A DNA stretch of 64,000 nucleotides from Leguminivora glycinivorella (GCF_023078275.1 NC_062977.1:8267118-8331117); one strand, 5' to 3'. Positions 1 to 12,049 are shown, numbered from the stretch's first letter. Numbers and translations are program-made. Notes: generated by a model not told the origin, from the letters alone.

Positions 1-9
1 GTAAAATAA

Positions 10-185
10 AAAACAAACACTAGAGGTAAAACAAATTGATAAATATCTTATCATAATTCGCTTGCCTTTATCCCTGTCACTCGGGGTCGGCTCAACATGT
101 CTTTCATCTCTATCACTCGTCATCACATCATTAACTTGATATCGTGTCATATCATCTCTTACACAGTCCATCCACGTTTTTCTTA
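10..185 (-). pseudogene. LINE reverse transcriptase C-terminal fragment
   Basis: Read on the minus strand, this stretch is open and gives a peptide beginning KTWMDCVRDDM, followed by VMTSDRDER and a PTPSDRDKGKR segment. This matches the usual C-terminus of insect non-LTR retrotransposon polyproteins (WMDCV...DD...MTSDR, then an ADP-like motif). Only the last few dozen codons remain and the element is 5'-truncated. The clade is not decided. Nothing suggests activity. Confidence 0.55.
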
Positions 186-535
186 CCAACAATTTTAATT
201 GTAAAAAAACACGACGTAGGTAAATTATTCAAGTCTAGGTGATTTCACGTTATATTCTGATATTTCTGATTCAGCGATAAGGGGAAAGTTGCAATCATTT
301 TTCGCTACGCGTTGCATTTTCACCCGGTCGTGCTAGACAGAACTGATAATATAGTAGAAACATAAACCACCTAACCCACGCCAAGGTCCAATGAACTAAA
401 ACGTCAAGTTTACATTTTAGGTGCCCTCAACCGGAGCGCTAAAATACTTTTTCAAGGTATGAGAGCTGTAGCGCAAAATAATTTATCCAGAACTCGGAGC
501 TAAAAATGCAAACAAAGTAAATACATAGCATTAGC

Positions 536-605
536 ATTATCGGTGAAAGATGAGGGAATCGAACCCACGTCTCCAGCTTACCCGACCATTGCTGCTTTAC
601 TGGTC
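536..605 (-). repeat. tRNA-like (SINE) fragment
   Basis: On the minus strand the sequence GGGTTCGATTCC resembles the T-arm/B-box of a tRNA. No acceptor stem or complete cloverleaf can be drawn, so this is a SINE or decayed tRNA-derived fragment and not a tRNA gene. Confidence 0.4.
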
Positions 606-2040
606 TCAAATTCTTTGGTGCAAGTATCATTGAAAGGCAAGACGTGTTTTACCGACTCTAATTAGTTTATCAATTACCGACTCTAATTACCATAGTTGTT
701 TTTTATGCAATTTTATGGTAAGTTCTATAGTAAGTATTGATAATTATTTCATATTTATTGTGTATTACGAGTTACACATTTTTCTCCGAATCTGACAAAG
801 TGATCGTAGCTGCCCAAACCCATTGTTAACATTGAGCGAAATCGTGAATACGAGGCTAACTGCTACACTTAACGGTTCAACTTTGGCATACAAAAGTGAG
901 AAGTTCACACCAAATCCTAACTCCGTTAAGACCCTTTATGACCGGTGTACGGAAGGCGTAGAAACGTTACCAAGCTTTCAAACTCTTTGGCGTATTGTGC
1001 ACTAGAAATAAAAAAAAACTTGCATGCATCAACGTCACCCTCTTTCTTTCCTTCGTATTAGCGTGACTGAAAACCTAAGACAATAATATGCTACGGACCG
1101 TGAACGATTGACCACTTGTCTATGCGCCTTGCGGAAAATTTGATAAGCACGTGTTACAATAGCCTTTTATAATGGAAGATGAATAGGAGATATTTATAGA
1201 CGGCATTGTTCAAGGTGAAATTGGAGTGACCGCGGAAAGATCTGTAACCGATTAGATAAAGTGAAACGTGGTAACCAATTACTTAATTAAAATAAATTCA
1301 AAAGGAAATTTTCTGTTTCAATGAACTCTTCCTTAAAATATAGCACAATATTTCTTTGTGTATCTACAAGTGAGTAAGGTTGTCAGAGATCAACGATGCG
1401 GAGTTTTGCGATCGGTAACGTCATGTAACGTCTGAAGTTGCAGACGTCCATAAGCTACGTTGACTGCTTACCATCAGGCAAGCTGTATGATTGTCTGCTA
1501 CCGAATACGAAAAAAAGAACTCAATTCACCTAAAACAAATAAAAGCTTAAAATAAACTGTAGGTTTCTCACATTTTCTTTTCTGCGAAGCACGTATCAGT
1601 GCTCTATCGTATTCTCTAACAAACATGATTTAAGTGGCTTTATAAATTGCCTTAGATAGCACGATGATGCTAATTAAACATGGTCCGGTCAGCTGTAAGT
1701 GTACGTCGGGCTAATTGCGGGCTTCCTCATATCGGCATTTAACCTACGTACTACTAAAAGCCTCTTAAAGGTAGACATTCCGATCGCAACTAGAGTTGAT
1801 CTCTCGGACATACCAAAGAGTTACTGTCTATAAGTAAAATGTGTAATCACAGTGCATAGACTGCCATCTCTTGACAAAGGCTTAAAACTTTTGAAACTCA
1901 GTTTTGACAACTAGGCCCATATTCTTAGCTTGATATGTGTTAAAATGTCAAATATTAATATTAGCGCCATCTAGCTGAGCGTTCCCCAAAGGTGTAACGC
2001 CATCTAGGCCACCGTACCTTTTTCTGTAGGTATGGTACTG
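606..2040. other. Intergenic, one SINE-like fragment
   Basis: No supported gene. A 60-codon open stretch at 823-1005 has no recognisable motif. Around 1400-1515 lies a diverged copy of a repeat also seen at 46855-47005 (inverse) and 63700-63860, recognisable by GTTGCAGACGTCCATA and CCATCAGGC. The rest is AT-rich unique-looking sequence. Confidence 0.4.
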
Positions 2041-2075
2041 AGGTACGTTTTTTTCTTAGACTTTATCTGTCAAGA

Positions 2076-2077
<2 letters not shown>

Positions 2078-2106
<29 letters not shown>

Positions 2107-2110
2107 ATAT
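2078..2110. repeat. AAAT microsatellite / SINE tail
   Basis: An (AAAT)n run followed by TATTATAGGACATTCTTAC. This is the same tail seen at the 3' end of the SINEs at 9.3 and 35.2 kb, so it is probably the end of a truncated SINE. Confidence 0.5.
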
Positions 2111-2490
2111 TATAGGACATTCTTACAATTCTTAAGATGATTCTGATGATGATGATTCTTAAGATTTATTCTTAAGATGGAGTTATATATGTCTTTGGAC
2201 ATACTTACTAAATTCTCAGTTTGATTTTTAAATTATCGTTCGAATTTATATTTATGCTAACGCATCAGAATTGATTTCTTGCAAGAACCAACCAAATTCT
2301 CAGTTATGTTTTTGAAGTATCGCTTGACGTTGTGTTAGTGCGAGCAAATTTTACACGAAAAAAAAAATAGTATTTTATACAATCGTGATATAATACAAAG
2401 CTTTTCAGTCGAGTACCATGTTTAGGCCACGATGCTTGCTGAGTGGCCTAATAGTACGGTACGAGAGTGAAAAGCTTAATTATATCACTA

Positions 2491-2690
2491 CTAGCTTTTA
2501 CCCGCGGCTTCGCCCGCGTAATAAAAGTATTCTTATTGAAACGTTTACAAAAAATAAGATTTTCATTTGGATCCGTAGGTTTCTTTGTAGGTACATCTGT
2601 CCGCGATTATTTCGATTAAGGTAAAGCGGGGCAATTCTCGACTGGGGGGCCACTGTAACTGATCTATTTGCTTTACGGTCAGCCAAGAAC
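2491..2690 (-). mobile_element. Helitron-like terminal fragment
   Basis: On the minus strand the segment ends GGGTAAAAGCTAG, preceded by a CGCGG/CCGCG hairpin (plus-strand 2502-2518). A 3' hairpin followed by CTAG is the hallmark of Helitron 3' ends. The same end occurs in the complete 164-bp unit at 41994-42157. The 5' end was not found. Confidence 0.5.
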
Positions 2691-2959
2691 CTTATACTGC
2701 TTTTTGGCTGACTGTACCTTACACATATTACTATTGTTTTAAAAGAAATTCTTGCAATGATTGTAGAATTGTTACACAGCGACCACAGCGTAAGTATAGT
2801 AGGTACGAATATGTATGTATTTTACCTATTTATATTGGGGAAACTTCATACAACCCACATAGCCAGTATCTCGGCGCTATGGTCGGTAGGATAAAAAGTA
2901 CTTCCTTGTATTATCGCTTACAATATCGATTAGTCGGTCGGCAATCGATATCTAGGCGA

Positions 2960-3480
2960 TTATTCCGACCCCAATCCCTATTCTTATCCCCGTCCCTATC
3001 TCTATCCTTGTCCTCGTCCCCGTCCCCGTCCCGTCCCTGTCCCCGTCCCTCCCCTATCCCTATCCCCGTCCCCGTTCCCGTCCCCTATTCCTATCCCTAT
3101 CCCTATCCCTATCCCTATCCCTATCCCTATCCCTATCCCTATCCCTATCCCTATCCCTATCCCTATCCCTATCCCTATCCCTATCCCTATCCCTATCCCT
3201 ATCCCTATCCCTATCCCTATCCCTATCCCTATCCCTATCCCTATCCCTATCCCTATCCCTATCCCTATCCCTATCCCTATAACTATCCCTATCCCTATCC
3301 CTATCCCTATCCCTATCCCTATCCCTATCCCTATCCCTATCCCTATCCCTATCCCTATCCCTATCCCTATCCCTATCCCTATCCCTAGCCCTATCCCTAT
3401 CCCTATCCCTAACCCTAACCCTAACCCTAACCCTATCCCGTCCCTGTCCCTGTCCCTGTCCCTGTCCTTGCCCCTGTCAA
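2960..3480. repeat. CCCTAT hexamer array with four CCCTAA units
   Basis: Positions 3091-3406 are an almost uninterrupted (CCCTAT)n array. Positions 3407-3430 are four exact CCCTAA hexamers, after which the array returns to CCCTAT and drifts into GTCCCT. Flanking sequence from 2960 is a degenerate pyrimidine-rich version. The plus strand is open in one frame as a Pro-Tyr repeat, but this is a by-product of the hexamer and not a plausible gene. Confidence 0.9.
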
Positions 3481-3482
3481 AT

Positions 3483-4435
3483 TATCATGCTAGGAGGTGA
3501 AAATCCTTTCTTAGTGCTCCTCTTATGGCTATTTTGGATATTTTCACCCTATTGCACTACGACAGGGGAGAAAATTTCTTTTCCACCTCATTAGATTTCA
3601 AAATCGTTGTATTTATCGTAATCAGCGACCCGATAAACCATAAAAACGATACCCATATTGTGTTTTTGACTTTACCCCCTTTAGGGGTCAAATTTTCAAA
3701 AAACATGAAACATGTATTTAGTCATATGTCCTTAGAAATCCTCCTGTGAAGTTTCGTATAAAATAGTCAAACTAATCTTGTTTCCCCATACAAACTTTGA
3801 ACCCCCATTTGAGTCCCTTAGGAGGCGAATTTTGAAAAATCCTTTCTTAGTGCTCCTCTACACTATATAAGGAACCAACGTGCCAAATTTGACATCTCTA
3901 GGACCAGCGGTTTCGGCTGTGCGTTGATATGTCAGTCAGTCAGTCAATATCTTCTTTTATATATATTTTTGATATTTAAACCCCATTGCCGCATCCGCCT
4001 CGTTAGATTTTAAAAGCGTTGTTTTTATCGTGATCAGCGACCCGATAAACCATAAAAACGATACCCATATTGATTTTTTGACTTTATCACCCCCTTTTCA
4101 CCCTTTTAGGGGTTAAATTTTCAAAAAACCTGAAATACGTATTCAGTCATATGTTTTAAGGAATCTTCCTGTGAAGTTTCGAATAAAATAGTCAAACTAA
4201 TCTTGTTTCCCCATACAAACTTTGAACCCCCATTTGACCCCCTTAGGAGGTGAATTTTGGAAAATCCTCTCTTAGTGCTCCTCTACACTACATAAGGAAC
4301 CTACGTGCCAAATTTGAAATCTCTAGGACCAGCGGTTTCGGCTGTGCGTTGATATGTCAGTCAGTCAGTCAGTCAGTCAGTCAGTCAGTCAGTCAGTCAG
4401 TCAGCTTCTTCTTTTATATATTTAGATTGTATACA
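3483..4435 (+). repeat. Two tandem copies of an interspersed repeat with CAGT tail
   Basis: Two consecutive copies of a roughly 460-bp unit. Each contains GACCCGATAAACCATAAAAA, CCCATACAAACTTTGAACCC and GACCAGCGGTTTCGGCTGTG, and each ends in TATGTCAGTCAGTCAG before CTTCTTTTATATA. The second copy has an expanded (CAGT)n tail at about 4354-4403. The microsatellite tail suggests the 3' end of a retroelement, but the family is not assigned. Confidence 0.75.
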
Positions 4436-5510
4436 ATACTTTTTTTACGAGTCATCATCAACGGACGGAAATATCATCATTCATGCAAGTTAAAATTAAT
4501 GTTAAATAGAGTCGTTCACCGTTGTATCAACATCGAATTACCTAGCAATCAATTGTTTGTAATAACCGTCTCTGATTGGCCGATAACGCGACAGATAAAA
4601 AAAAATTATGTTACAGATGCAGGAAAATTTGCCAGGTATCGCAAATTAGTATAGAAATTGTATGAAGTTCTATTTTTGAAATTATTACAGTTAACTAAAG
4701 TCAACTATAATGAGCTTATTATAATTGAGTCGGAACTGCCATAGAGTATCCAACACTGAAAAGTTGGCACTTATAGTTTAGCCTGTGGTGGCCTAATTGA
4801 CAGATTACAGTCGACAAGTAGAAAAAATATTTTTCGACTTTCACATCTCTAAGAATTTCAGTAATTGTCTGTTGTTTGTACCTGTTGTTCCTATTATAGT
4901 TTTTTGTGTTAATAGGTGTATAGACTATAATAGAACTCTAACAAGGTACTCATTTCAATATTGCATTAATTTTTCATACATCATTTTTGAATTTAAGTTT
5001 TGATAACAGTCGTAATTATGGCCCTTCGGCCACATAACACTACCTATCGGTAGGTACTTGTACCTACTTATAAACATTAATAACGTATATTATCACTGGT
5101 ACAATGCCTCAAGGGCCTATTTTAGACATTAGCTAGCTTTTTTTAAGTTTAGTCTTAATTTCTTATATAATTATGTAAATATGTTCATGTAAATAAAGAG
5201 TTTTAAATATTATCTTAGTTACGTGACATTGGATTCTAACTTATGCATGTCTTGACAAAACGAAAACGGGCTAAAAAGGTAATATTTAAAGAGCTTAACT
5301 TATTTTATTAACGAATTGCATTCATAAAGTGCATGCAGTACCTAAAACCTAACAGGCTCCTACATTAACACGATACACGAATGCTAGTGTACAAAGCTAG
5401 ATTATAGCCCAATGACGTGACCAGCAAAAATATACTCCGGTACCCATGCAATCTAGACTCGCGACCTATAAAAAGGCAAGTAGCGCTACTTACATTATTT
5501 TCACTGTATG
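4436..5510. other. Intergenic, no gene seen
   Basis: AT-rich sequence with stop codons in all frames and short open stretches lacking motifs. No splice-linked coding signal was recognised. Confidence 0.4.
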
Positions 5511-5516
5511 ACCTGC

Positions 5517-5604
5517 GGGCCGATTTTAGAGTCTCACGCGTTCGAATTCAGAAAATTGTCACTGAAAATAATAAGCAAATCACCGTTTTCAACCGGTATT
5601 TTAG
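5517..5604. mobile_element. Small MITE, copy 1 (truncated)
   Basis: Shares GGGCCGATTTTAGAGTCTCA, CGTTCGAATTCAGAAAATT and TCACCGTTTTCAACCGG with the copies at 5787 and 6115. It lacks the right inverted arm. Confidence 0.7.
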
Positions 5605-5786
5605 GGCTCCTGCTTTATATTTTATGCAGGACTAAAATTTGGGTTAGTTGGATTGGAGCGTAAATGCAACTGTTTGATAGCTACTATATCTTATGAATAT
5701 AACCTTTACCGTCGGTACATTCAATATGTTGATGCTACTTGCATACTTTAGCATTTATAGCATTTTCCATACTTACATCGAACCTG

Positions 5787-5914
5787 CGCGCCGATTTTTG
5801 AGTCTCACGCGTTCGAATTCAGAAAATTGACACTGAAAATAATAAGCAAGTCACCGTTTTCAACCGGTATTTTAGTGACAAAATCCCGTATGCGAGATTC
5901 AAAAATCGCCCCCC
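5787..5914. mobile_element. Small MITE, copy 2
   Basis: The left arm GCCGATTTTTGAGTCTCAC is mirrored by GCGAGATTCAAAAATCG near the right end, and the core is the same as in copies 1 and 3. It is somewhat longer and more diverged than copy 3. Confidence 0.75.
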
Positions 5915-6114
5915 TGAGGCGAAATGTTCAAGGGGTCGTCACTCGTTACGAATTTAAGTACTACTTTTACTGCATTCATTAAATAAATTTAACTTTTAAA
6001 TTTAGTTTTTGCTATAATTATTTGTTGATTTTAATAAACACAATATAATTGAACCTAAAGTCACGTTGAGTATTTTTGGCATGTTATTGCTTCAGAAAAA
6101 AGAAGAAATGTTCA

Positions 6115-6233
6115 GGGGGCCGATTTTTGAGTCTCACGGCGTTCGAATTCAGAAAATTGTCACTGAAAATAATAGGCAATTCACCGTTTTCAACCGGTAT
6201 TTTAGTGACAGTGAGACTCAAATATCGGCCCCC
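6115..6233. mobile_element. Small MITE, copy 3 (complete, 119 bp)
   Basis: Terminal inverted repeats GGGGGCCGATTTTTGAGTCT and its near-perfect complement at 6213-6233 bound a 119-bp unit with the same core as copies 1 and 2. No convincing target duplication could be set. It is non-autonomous and the superfamily is unknown. Confidence 0.8.
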
Positions 6234-6489
6234 AGAACCTAATTAGCAGTTTATTATACAAAAAACGGAATAGGCAATATAAAACCTTTCGCTTAATATA
6301 CCTATAAAAGCCAGAAACTGTCTTCCAGGCGATAGTTTCGTCAGTAATTGGCAATAGTAAGGAGAATAGCTAGAGATGTATGGGCGCATTGACAGTGGCC
6401 AAAGAGGGCTCGTGCGCGGTCAACGACCATCGGCGCACGCGGCTCTATTCTCGACGCCGCGCCGCCGACGCAGCGCTTGCGCAAAGTGT

Positions 6490-7040
6490 GAGCAAAGTCA
6501 AGGCCGTGCTCGGCTGACCTGACCTTTGGGGTCACTGATTTTCGTTAATTTACCTATAAATAATTCACGATTAGTGTCTGTATAAGTATGTTGTAATGTG
6601 TGTTAATATAAGTACGTAGTTTGCTAGAACGAGGCGAATTAAAATTGTCGTCACTTCGTTTGTGGCGTTTTTTAATTATGAGTTGTTTAAATAATTATGC
6701 GCTTATAATGGGTTTTAGGGCACTCTTAGATTTATTACAAAGGAGTTTTAAAAGTGGAGGCATTACACTCAACACGTTCTAGTGTCTATTGTCGGCACGG
6801 ATGGGCTTGCACATGATGAGAAATATCAAGGCCGTGCTCGGTTGACCTGACCTCTGAGGTCAGTTACGATTTTAGTTAATTTTCTAAACTAGTAATATTT
6901 CATGACTGGTGTATACTTATATTGCCTATACGATATCTGAGTATATAGTTTTTCTGGGACATGGCGAATCGATATTATCATGAGTCTGTTTTGATAGTTG
7001 TTTTTAATGATTATTGCATTTTAACCCATTTTATGGCATA
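6490..7040. repeat. Diverged tandem duplication with TGACCT/AGGTCA half sites
   Basis: Two related blocks of about 230 bp begin at about 6497 and 6828. Both carry CAAGGCCGTGCTCGG, TGACCTGACCT and GATTTTNGTTAATTT, followed by weaker similarity (the later GGCGAAT and TTTTTAAT stretches). In each, TGACCT is followed three bases later by a reverse-orientation half site (GGGTCA in the first, AGGTCA in the second). No coding signal. This could be an old repeat or a duplicated regulatory element. Confidence 0.5.
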
Positions 7041-9240
7041 GGTGCTTTGGTATTAATTAACTATATGGGAATAATTACCGGCCTGATAACATCAACTTTT
7101 CAGTTTATTGTGCAGTAGATATTATCCTTAAAGGGTTAAAAGACCCTTAAAGGTGGAGGAGCTATTATATTACTCTTTATATTTATAAATGATCAACGAA
7201 TTCAACGATGCACGAATGGCACCTGTACTGTAGGTTATACCTGGGCTTGGGAGACCCATACCTACTTACAAAAACTGTTATATTTTTAACAATAGCCACT
7301 ATAAAATAATGAACACATTTATTTATTTATTTATCGTATGGTATTTATACGTCTTACTGAATTTCAATTACATAATTATTTCCTTAAGTATTAAATGAAT
7401 GAACATGACACATAAACACAATAGGTACATATTATAAAAGCAAATCGAAATCTGTAAGCCAGAATTCTAATTTAAAAATCGTTACTAAAATTACAAGTAC
7501 GTTCCTATCCCAGATGACTGCACCTAGGCATTTCGTAATTGAATTTTCACGAATGGAAAACACTCGCAAAACGTAAAAATACTTTGGAGAGGAATATTTC
7601 ACGATGCATTTTTTATGTCCCGTTCAACTTGCTACTCGTAGCTTCGTACATAATAAAGCTCGCAATGTTCGCACGCATATTAGCTTCCGGTGCTAGATTG
7701 TCGACCTGCGATTCCAATGGGCTCTATAGACTGTCTGATAAAGTGTATATTCGATCGTCTAGAACCACCTTCATTACGATTGCAAGGCATAGACTCCGAC
7801 GTGCGCGTAGGGAACGGGTCTAATTGGCAAACAATCCATTGTTTATGCCTCAAGTAGGCATAAGTTATCTTCAATCTTTCATAATATTGAACACTAAGGA
7901 ATTAATCAGCTCATTGTGCGATTTCCGTTATGCCTAATGAAAAGTCACATAAGTATAAATGTTTAACGGTGCCGCGAATTGTGAATGCGAATTCCCATGG
8001 ATATGTCGTAGGGTCGTCTTTATTAATAATTTATAACATGACTACTAGTTTCTTGGAATTTGTTCGTGTTTTACTGATTCCGGGCATGTTTTACCGCGAA
8101 TGATCGTGTGAATGACCGAAGAGCTGATTGTTTGTGTTTACGGATGTGGGATTCAGTTTTACTATTATGGCCGAAGCTCCCGGCGAGAGAAATGGCTTAA
8201 TACATGGCAATTAAATGCAAACATGTAAAATTAACATAGATTTTATAGCTTTTCGTTGTTATAGTGCAAACGGTAAATTGTTTTTTATATTGGTTTTGTT
8301 AACAACACCAATATGGGATGGGATCTACCTGAAAAAACTAGTAAGTATCTACTATAACTAGATACTCTTAACAAAAAAGCGATTCGTCTTATGTTGTTTA
8401 ATATGGTATGCAGTACCTTCAACCGGGGTGAATAGAAACAAATTTTTATTACCATTTTTCCGACAATTTCTTAGAAATAACGCCCGAAAATTGTATCGTA
8501 CCAAATTATTCCATTCATATTCAAAGTAACCAATGAACAACATTCTAGTAATTGTAATTAATCTATACACAAATCCCTCGCACACACTATAAATTACTGA
8601 CTAATTATTATGTTCCACGCATAGCAGGAATTTTTTAATAATTCGTTTTTCAATTGCCTTCAATGCAAGCAAATTTAAACCTATTTATTACTGTCAAAAA
8701 ATAAATGGCGCCTAGAGCAAGACTTGGGTCAACAAATCATGTTTGTATACAGGTAGTACCTATGAATATTCAATGGAATTGCAATTTGTAAGATAAGATA
8801 GAATAATTATTAGGTTTAGATTGTTAATTTTATTGCCTAAGAAACAGTTAGTAACTGGTTTAGTGGCGATCAGTCTGATATTAGACGCGTGTGATCTCAT
8901 TTAAATTGAAATATTTAAGTTCATTGACTGTGAAATAAAGAAATTCGTACCAAAATTTTCTCGCAATTATATAGGAAATGAAGAAGATTTATAATTATTC
9001 TATTACCAAAAACTCATAGGTACATAGTAACTATAGTAAGTACCAATAAATAAAAAATATATAAATAATATACAATTAACAAGTTTTTCTACTCTCACAT
9101 TTTAATTTATCTTTATAACCCTACCTTTGTATATGTCAAGACTAGTCTATATGTATTTTATTCCCGAAAAACGCATTTGTCCATTACACGCAGTACCTAT
9201 GTTTTTGACACCTAAAAACGAAGTGCGTGCAAAGATCCTA
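7041..9240. other. Intergenic, no gene seen
   Basis: AT-rich sequence with an ATTT run at 7319-7332. Short open stretches at 7539-7823 and 8358-8585 have no recognisable motif or flanking splice pattern. I see no repeat family member that I can name here. Confidence 0.4.
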
Positions 9241-9254
9241 ACCTAAATTTTATT

Positions 9255-9474
9255 CGTTGGGTTCGAATCCCGGTAAGAGCATTTATTTGTGTGATGAGCA
9301 CAGATATTTGTTCCCGAGTCATGGATGTTTTCTATGTATATAAGTATTTATATATTATATATATCGTTGTCTGAGTACCCACAACACAAGCCTTCTTGAG
9401 CTTACCGTGGGCTTCAGTCAATCTGTGTAAGAATGTCCTAAAAAATATTTATTTATTTATTTATTTATTTATTC
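9255..9474 (+). repeat. tRNA-derived SINE, 5'-truncated
   Basis: Starts within a B-box-like GGTTCGAATCCCGGTAAGAG and continues through GTGTGATGAGCACAGATATT, GTCTGAGTACCCACAACAC and GCTTACCGTGGGCTTCAGTC to an (ATTT)n tail. This is the same family as the split, full-length copy at 35221-36626. The A-box half is missing here. Confidence 0.8.
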
Positions 9475-9479
9475 GTTCC

Positions 9480-9776
9480 TTTTTTTTGTAATGGCTGTTG
9501 TGTGTTTTTTTATAATTGATTTTGTATGTTTATTTTATATCTTTTTTTGTTTTTTTCTTAATTGTTTTATGTGTCCTTGGCGTACGTGCCGCCACTAAAT
9601 GTAGTCAGATCCTCACAGAAAACCAGCGTTGCGGGTTGCCGTGGCATCATGCTGAGTGAGGGTCCTATTTAGCGTCCATTGTATGTTTTGTTTGATTGCC
9701 TTCTTCTTTCTGTGTGTAAGTCTATGTTGTGACGTTAAATAAATGAATTCTATTCTATTGTATTCTATTTTATTCT
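9480..9776 (+). repeat. Retroelement 3' end with TTCTA tail
   Basis: A T-rich 3' UTR-like segment containing GTCCTTGGCGTACGTGCCGC and GTTGCGGGTTGCCGTGGCAT ends in AATAAATGAATTCTATTCTA repeated. A polyadenylation-like AATAAA followed by a pentamer tail fits a LINE or SINE 3' end. It directly follows the SINE at 9255. Confidence 0.55.
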
Positions 9777-10204
9777 AACAAAAAATTCACACAATTTACC
9801 CACCCAGAATTTTTTTTTTTTCAAACTGTCAAAATCCTGTAAACAGTGTGTACTTCCAGAAAATTATTCTAGCAAACTATTTGAAAAAGTAAGTGCATGA
9901 GCATGGTCGTAGATATTTTAACTGTTGATATTTTATTTCCCCTTTTCATCTTTAAGATCTCAAATTGCATACGTAACATGCCATAGAGTAAACTTTTTGT
10001 TTTAACGTCATCTTTGTCAATGGCGACTAGCGGCGACCACAAAGTGCAATATTCACTTGCGGTCTCGCCATATCTATTGTTCTCCGAGTTCATATAAATT
10101 TTATGTTGTTTTGTCTTACTTGCGAAGTTTTCTAACTTCACCACATACTTTATTATTAAGTATCTTTATTTTAGAGGGTTCAATAGTTTTAGTATAGTGA
10201 CATT

Positions 10205-10350
10205 AAGTACATGAGGGCACTTCATGTATGTGTGATGAGCACAATTTTTTTAATATTTGTTCCTGAGTCATAGATGTTCTCTATGCATTTATCCCTCGTA
10301 GACCTCGTCTTCGCCTCGGCTAGTCTGTGGCCGTGAGTAAGCCCATTAAT
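10205..10350 (+). repeat. SINE-related fragment
   Basis: Contains GTGTGATGAGCACAAT, TTTGTTCCTGAGTCATAGAT and GGCCGTGAGTAAGCCC, matching the middle of the 9255 SINE and then diverging. It ends in an A-rich tail. Confidence 0.5.
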
Positions 10351-10397
10351 TATAATAAAAAAATAAACGGTCTTTCATAACATTTCTCATAACAATT

Positions 10398-10601
10398 AAA
10401 ATTTTTCAATAACCTAACCACAAAATTAAAATTTTGAAAAAACCCCCGACCGCGACCGATTTTCATGAAACATGGCTAAGAACACTCCCGATACTGTGCT
10501 CCCGACTAACTCAGCTTTCAGACAAAAAAAACTAAATTTAAATCGGTTCATCCGTTCGGGAGCTACGATGCTACAGACAGACACACAAACAGACAGACAG
10601 C

Positions 10602-10647
<46 letters not shown>

Positions 10648-10715
10648 CACAGACAGACAGACACGTCAAACTTATAACACCCCGTCGTTTTTGCGTCGGG
10701 TGTTAAAAAGGGTAC
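10398..10715 (+). repeat. Interspersed repeat with ACAG microsatellite, copy 1
   Basis: Begins AACCTAACCACAAAATTAAA and includes CATGGCTAAGAACACTCCCG and CATCCGTTCGGGAGCTACGA. It runs through an (ACAG)n tract and ends CCCGTCGTTTTTGCGTCGGG. A diverged copy lies at 47605-47930. The open frames on both strands come from the microsatellite. Confidence 0.75.
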
Positions 10716-11612
10716 ATATCAACGATTAAAATGAAATTGTGTAAAGTATTTTTCATAATGTCCATTTCTACTTAGAAAGGAAATATACAGTAGACCCCAC
10801 ACCCCACTGTATGGAAAAACAATCGTCCACCGTCTTCTTCAGCATAAGATTAAATAAGATGATGCCGACCCCGATTTACCACAAAGTTTTTTTGACATTT
10901 TTTGAATGATTTTTACACAGTTTGATAGTTATATAAAATCATATATACCTTCGATTTTCGAATATTTATGGGTACTGTGGAAATTGAATAATTAATTGCT
11001 CCCAAGTCCCATAATAATTGGCTGATCGATAAGATATAATTGGTATTTACCATAATGTCGATATCCAGGAGGAAAATAGTACTATACATTTATATGGAGA
11101 ATTAGTCGTCCGTTAATATCCTCTTAAATAAGTCATAAAATCATAAACTACATATATTCCATTTCATTCCGTAATAGACTATTACATGGGAAGTATTAAA
11201 GTCGGTTATGACATGAGTCTTACGACGTGGCTCATCAATGGAGTGACCATTACGCGTACATCTAGCCTTTTATTAACTTTTTGTAGAAAGCCGGTATCCT
11301 GGAAATAAAACCATAAAAAGTAAACTAAGATAAGACCGACTAATATCATGAAATGATGCGCTAGACATAAATCTAAGAAATTATTATGGCTGTGGTGATG
11401 ACACGTCTTTGTCTAATGGACATAAGGACAGGTAGTCTATCTGCGGCGAATACTCCCGCGGCCATCAAAACTTTTCATTGGAATCTAAATAAAACTAGAG
11501 GTATAAGTATGCCGAAGGAGAACAGTTGTGATATTTATGAGATCCAAAACATTCTACGACTCTTCTCTTACCGCACTGCATGACATATATACCACCATAA
11601 ATTAAATATAAG
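10716..11612. other. Intergenic, no gene seen
   Basis: AT-rich. A 65-codon open stretch at 11386-11583 has no recognised motif. Confidence 0.4.
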
Positions 11613-12049
11613 AGATCATACCATCCCATATATTAAAATACGACCGCCTAAGAACGCGCATACACTACACCTCACATAGATGGCGCCACAAAAAAATGCC
11701 TTGTTGCCATCGATTATTTATAGATTGGCGTTAAGTGTCACTTTCGAGCCATAAATTTATGTCAAAAGTGACACTTAACGCCATCTTATTATTTTTTTTA
11801 TTATTATTTATTATTAATGCACAGTACAGGTCTTAAATCTACCTGCAAAACTGTATATACAGTTTGACTGCAAAGCTATCTCATGTTTATACTTATATTT
11901 TATTTTACTTAATTTGTTTTAAGTGGCACTTGCATCTACAAGTATAATCGAAAGCTACAAGACATTTTTTTTGTGGCGCCATCTATGTGTGGTGGAGTGT
12001 ATGCGCGTTCTTAGGCGGTCGCATTTTAATGTATGGGATGGTATGATCT
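11613..12049. mobile_element. MITE with ~85-bp terminal inverted repeats
   Basis: The ends AGATCATACCATCCCATA and their complement extend inward through CCGCCTAAGAACGCGCAT and ATAGATGGCGCCACAAAAAA on both sides. An additional internal hairpin at about 11724-11786 is built on GGCGTTAAGTGTCACTTT and its complement. No coding capacity. The target duplication is uncertain. Confidence 0.85.

Noticed and set aside
2879..3388. 169-codon ORF with a long Pro-Tyr repeat
   Set aside because: It is a translation of the CCCTAT hexamer array. All repeated hexamers stay open in some frame.
6303..6345. TATAAAAG followed by TCAGT, as a core promoter
   Set aside because: Spacing of about 40 bp is too long for TATA to initiator, and no exon follows.
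10426..10729. Overlapping ORFs on both strands with Cys-Val-Ser-Leu or Thr-Asp-Arg-Gln runs
   Set aside because: Products of the ACAG microsatellite inside an interspersed repeat.
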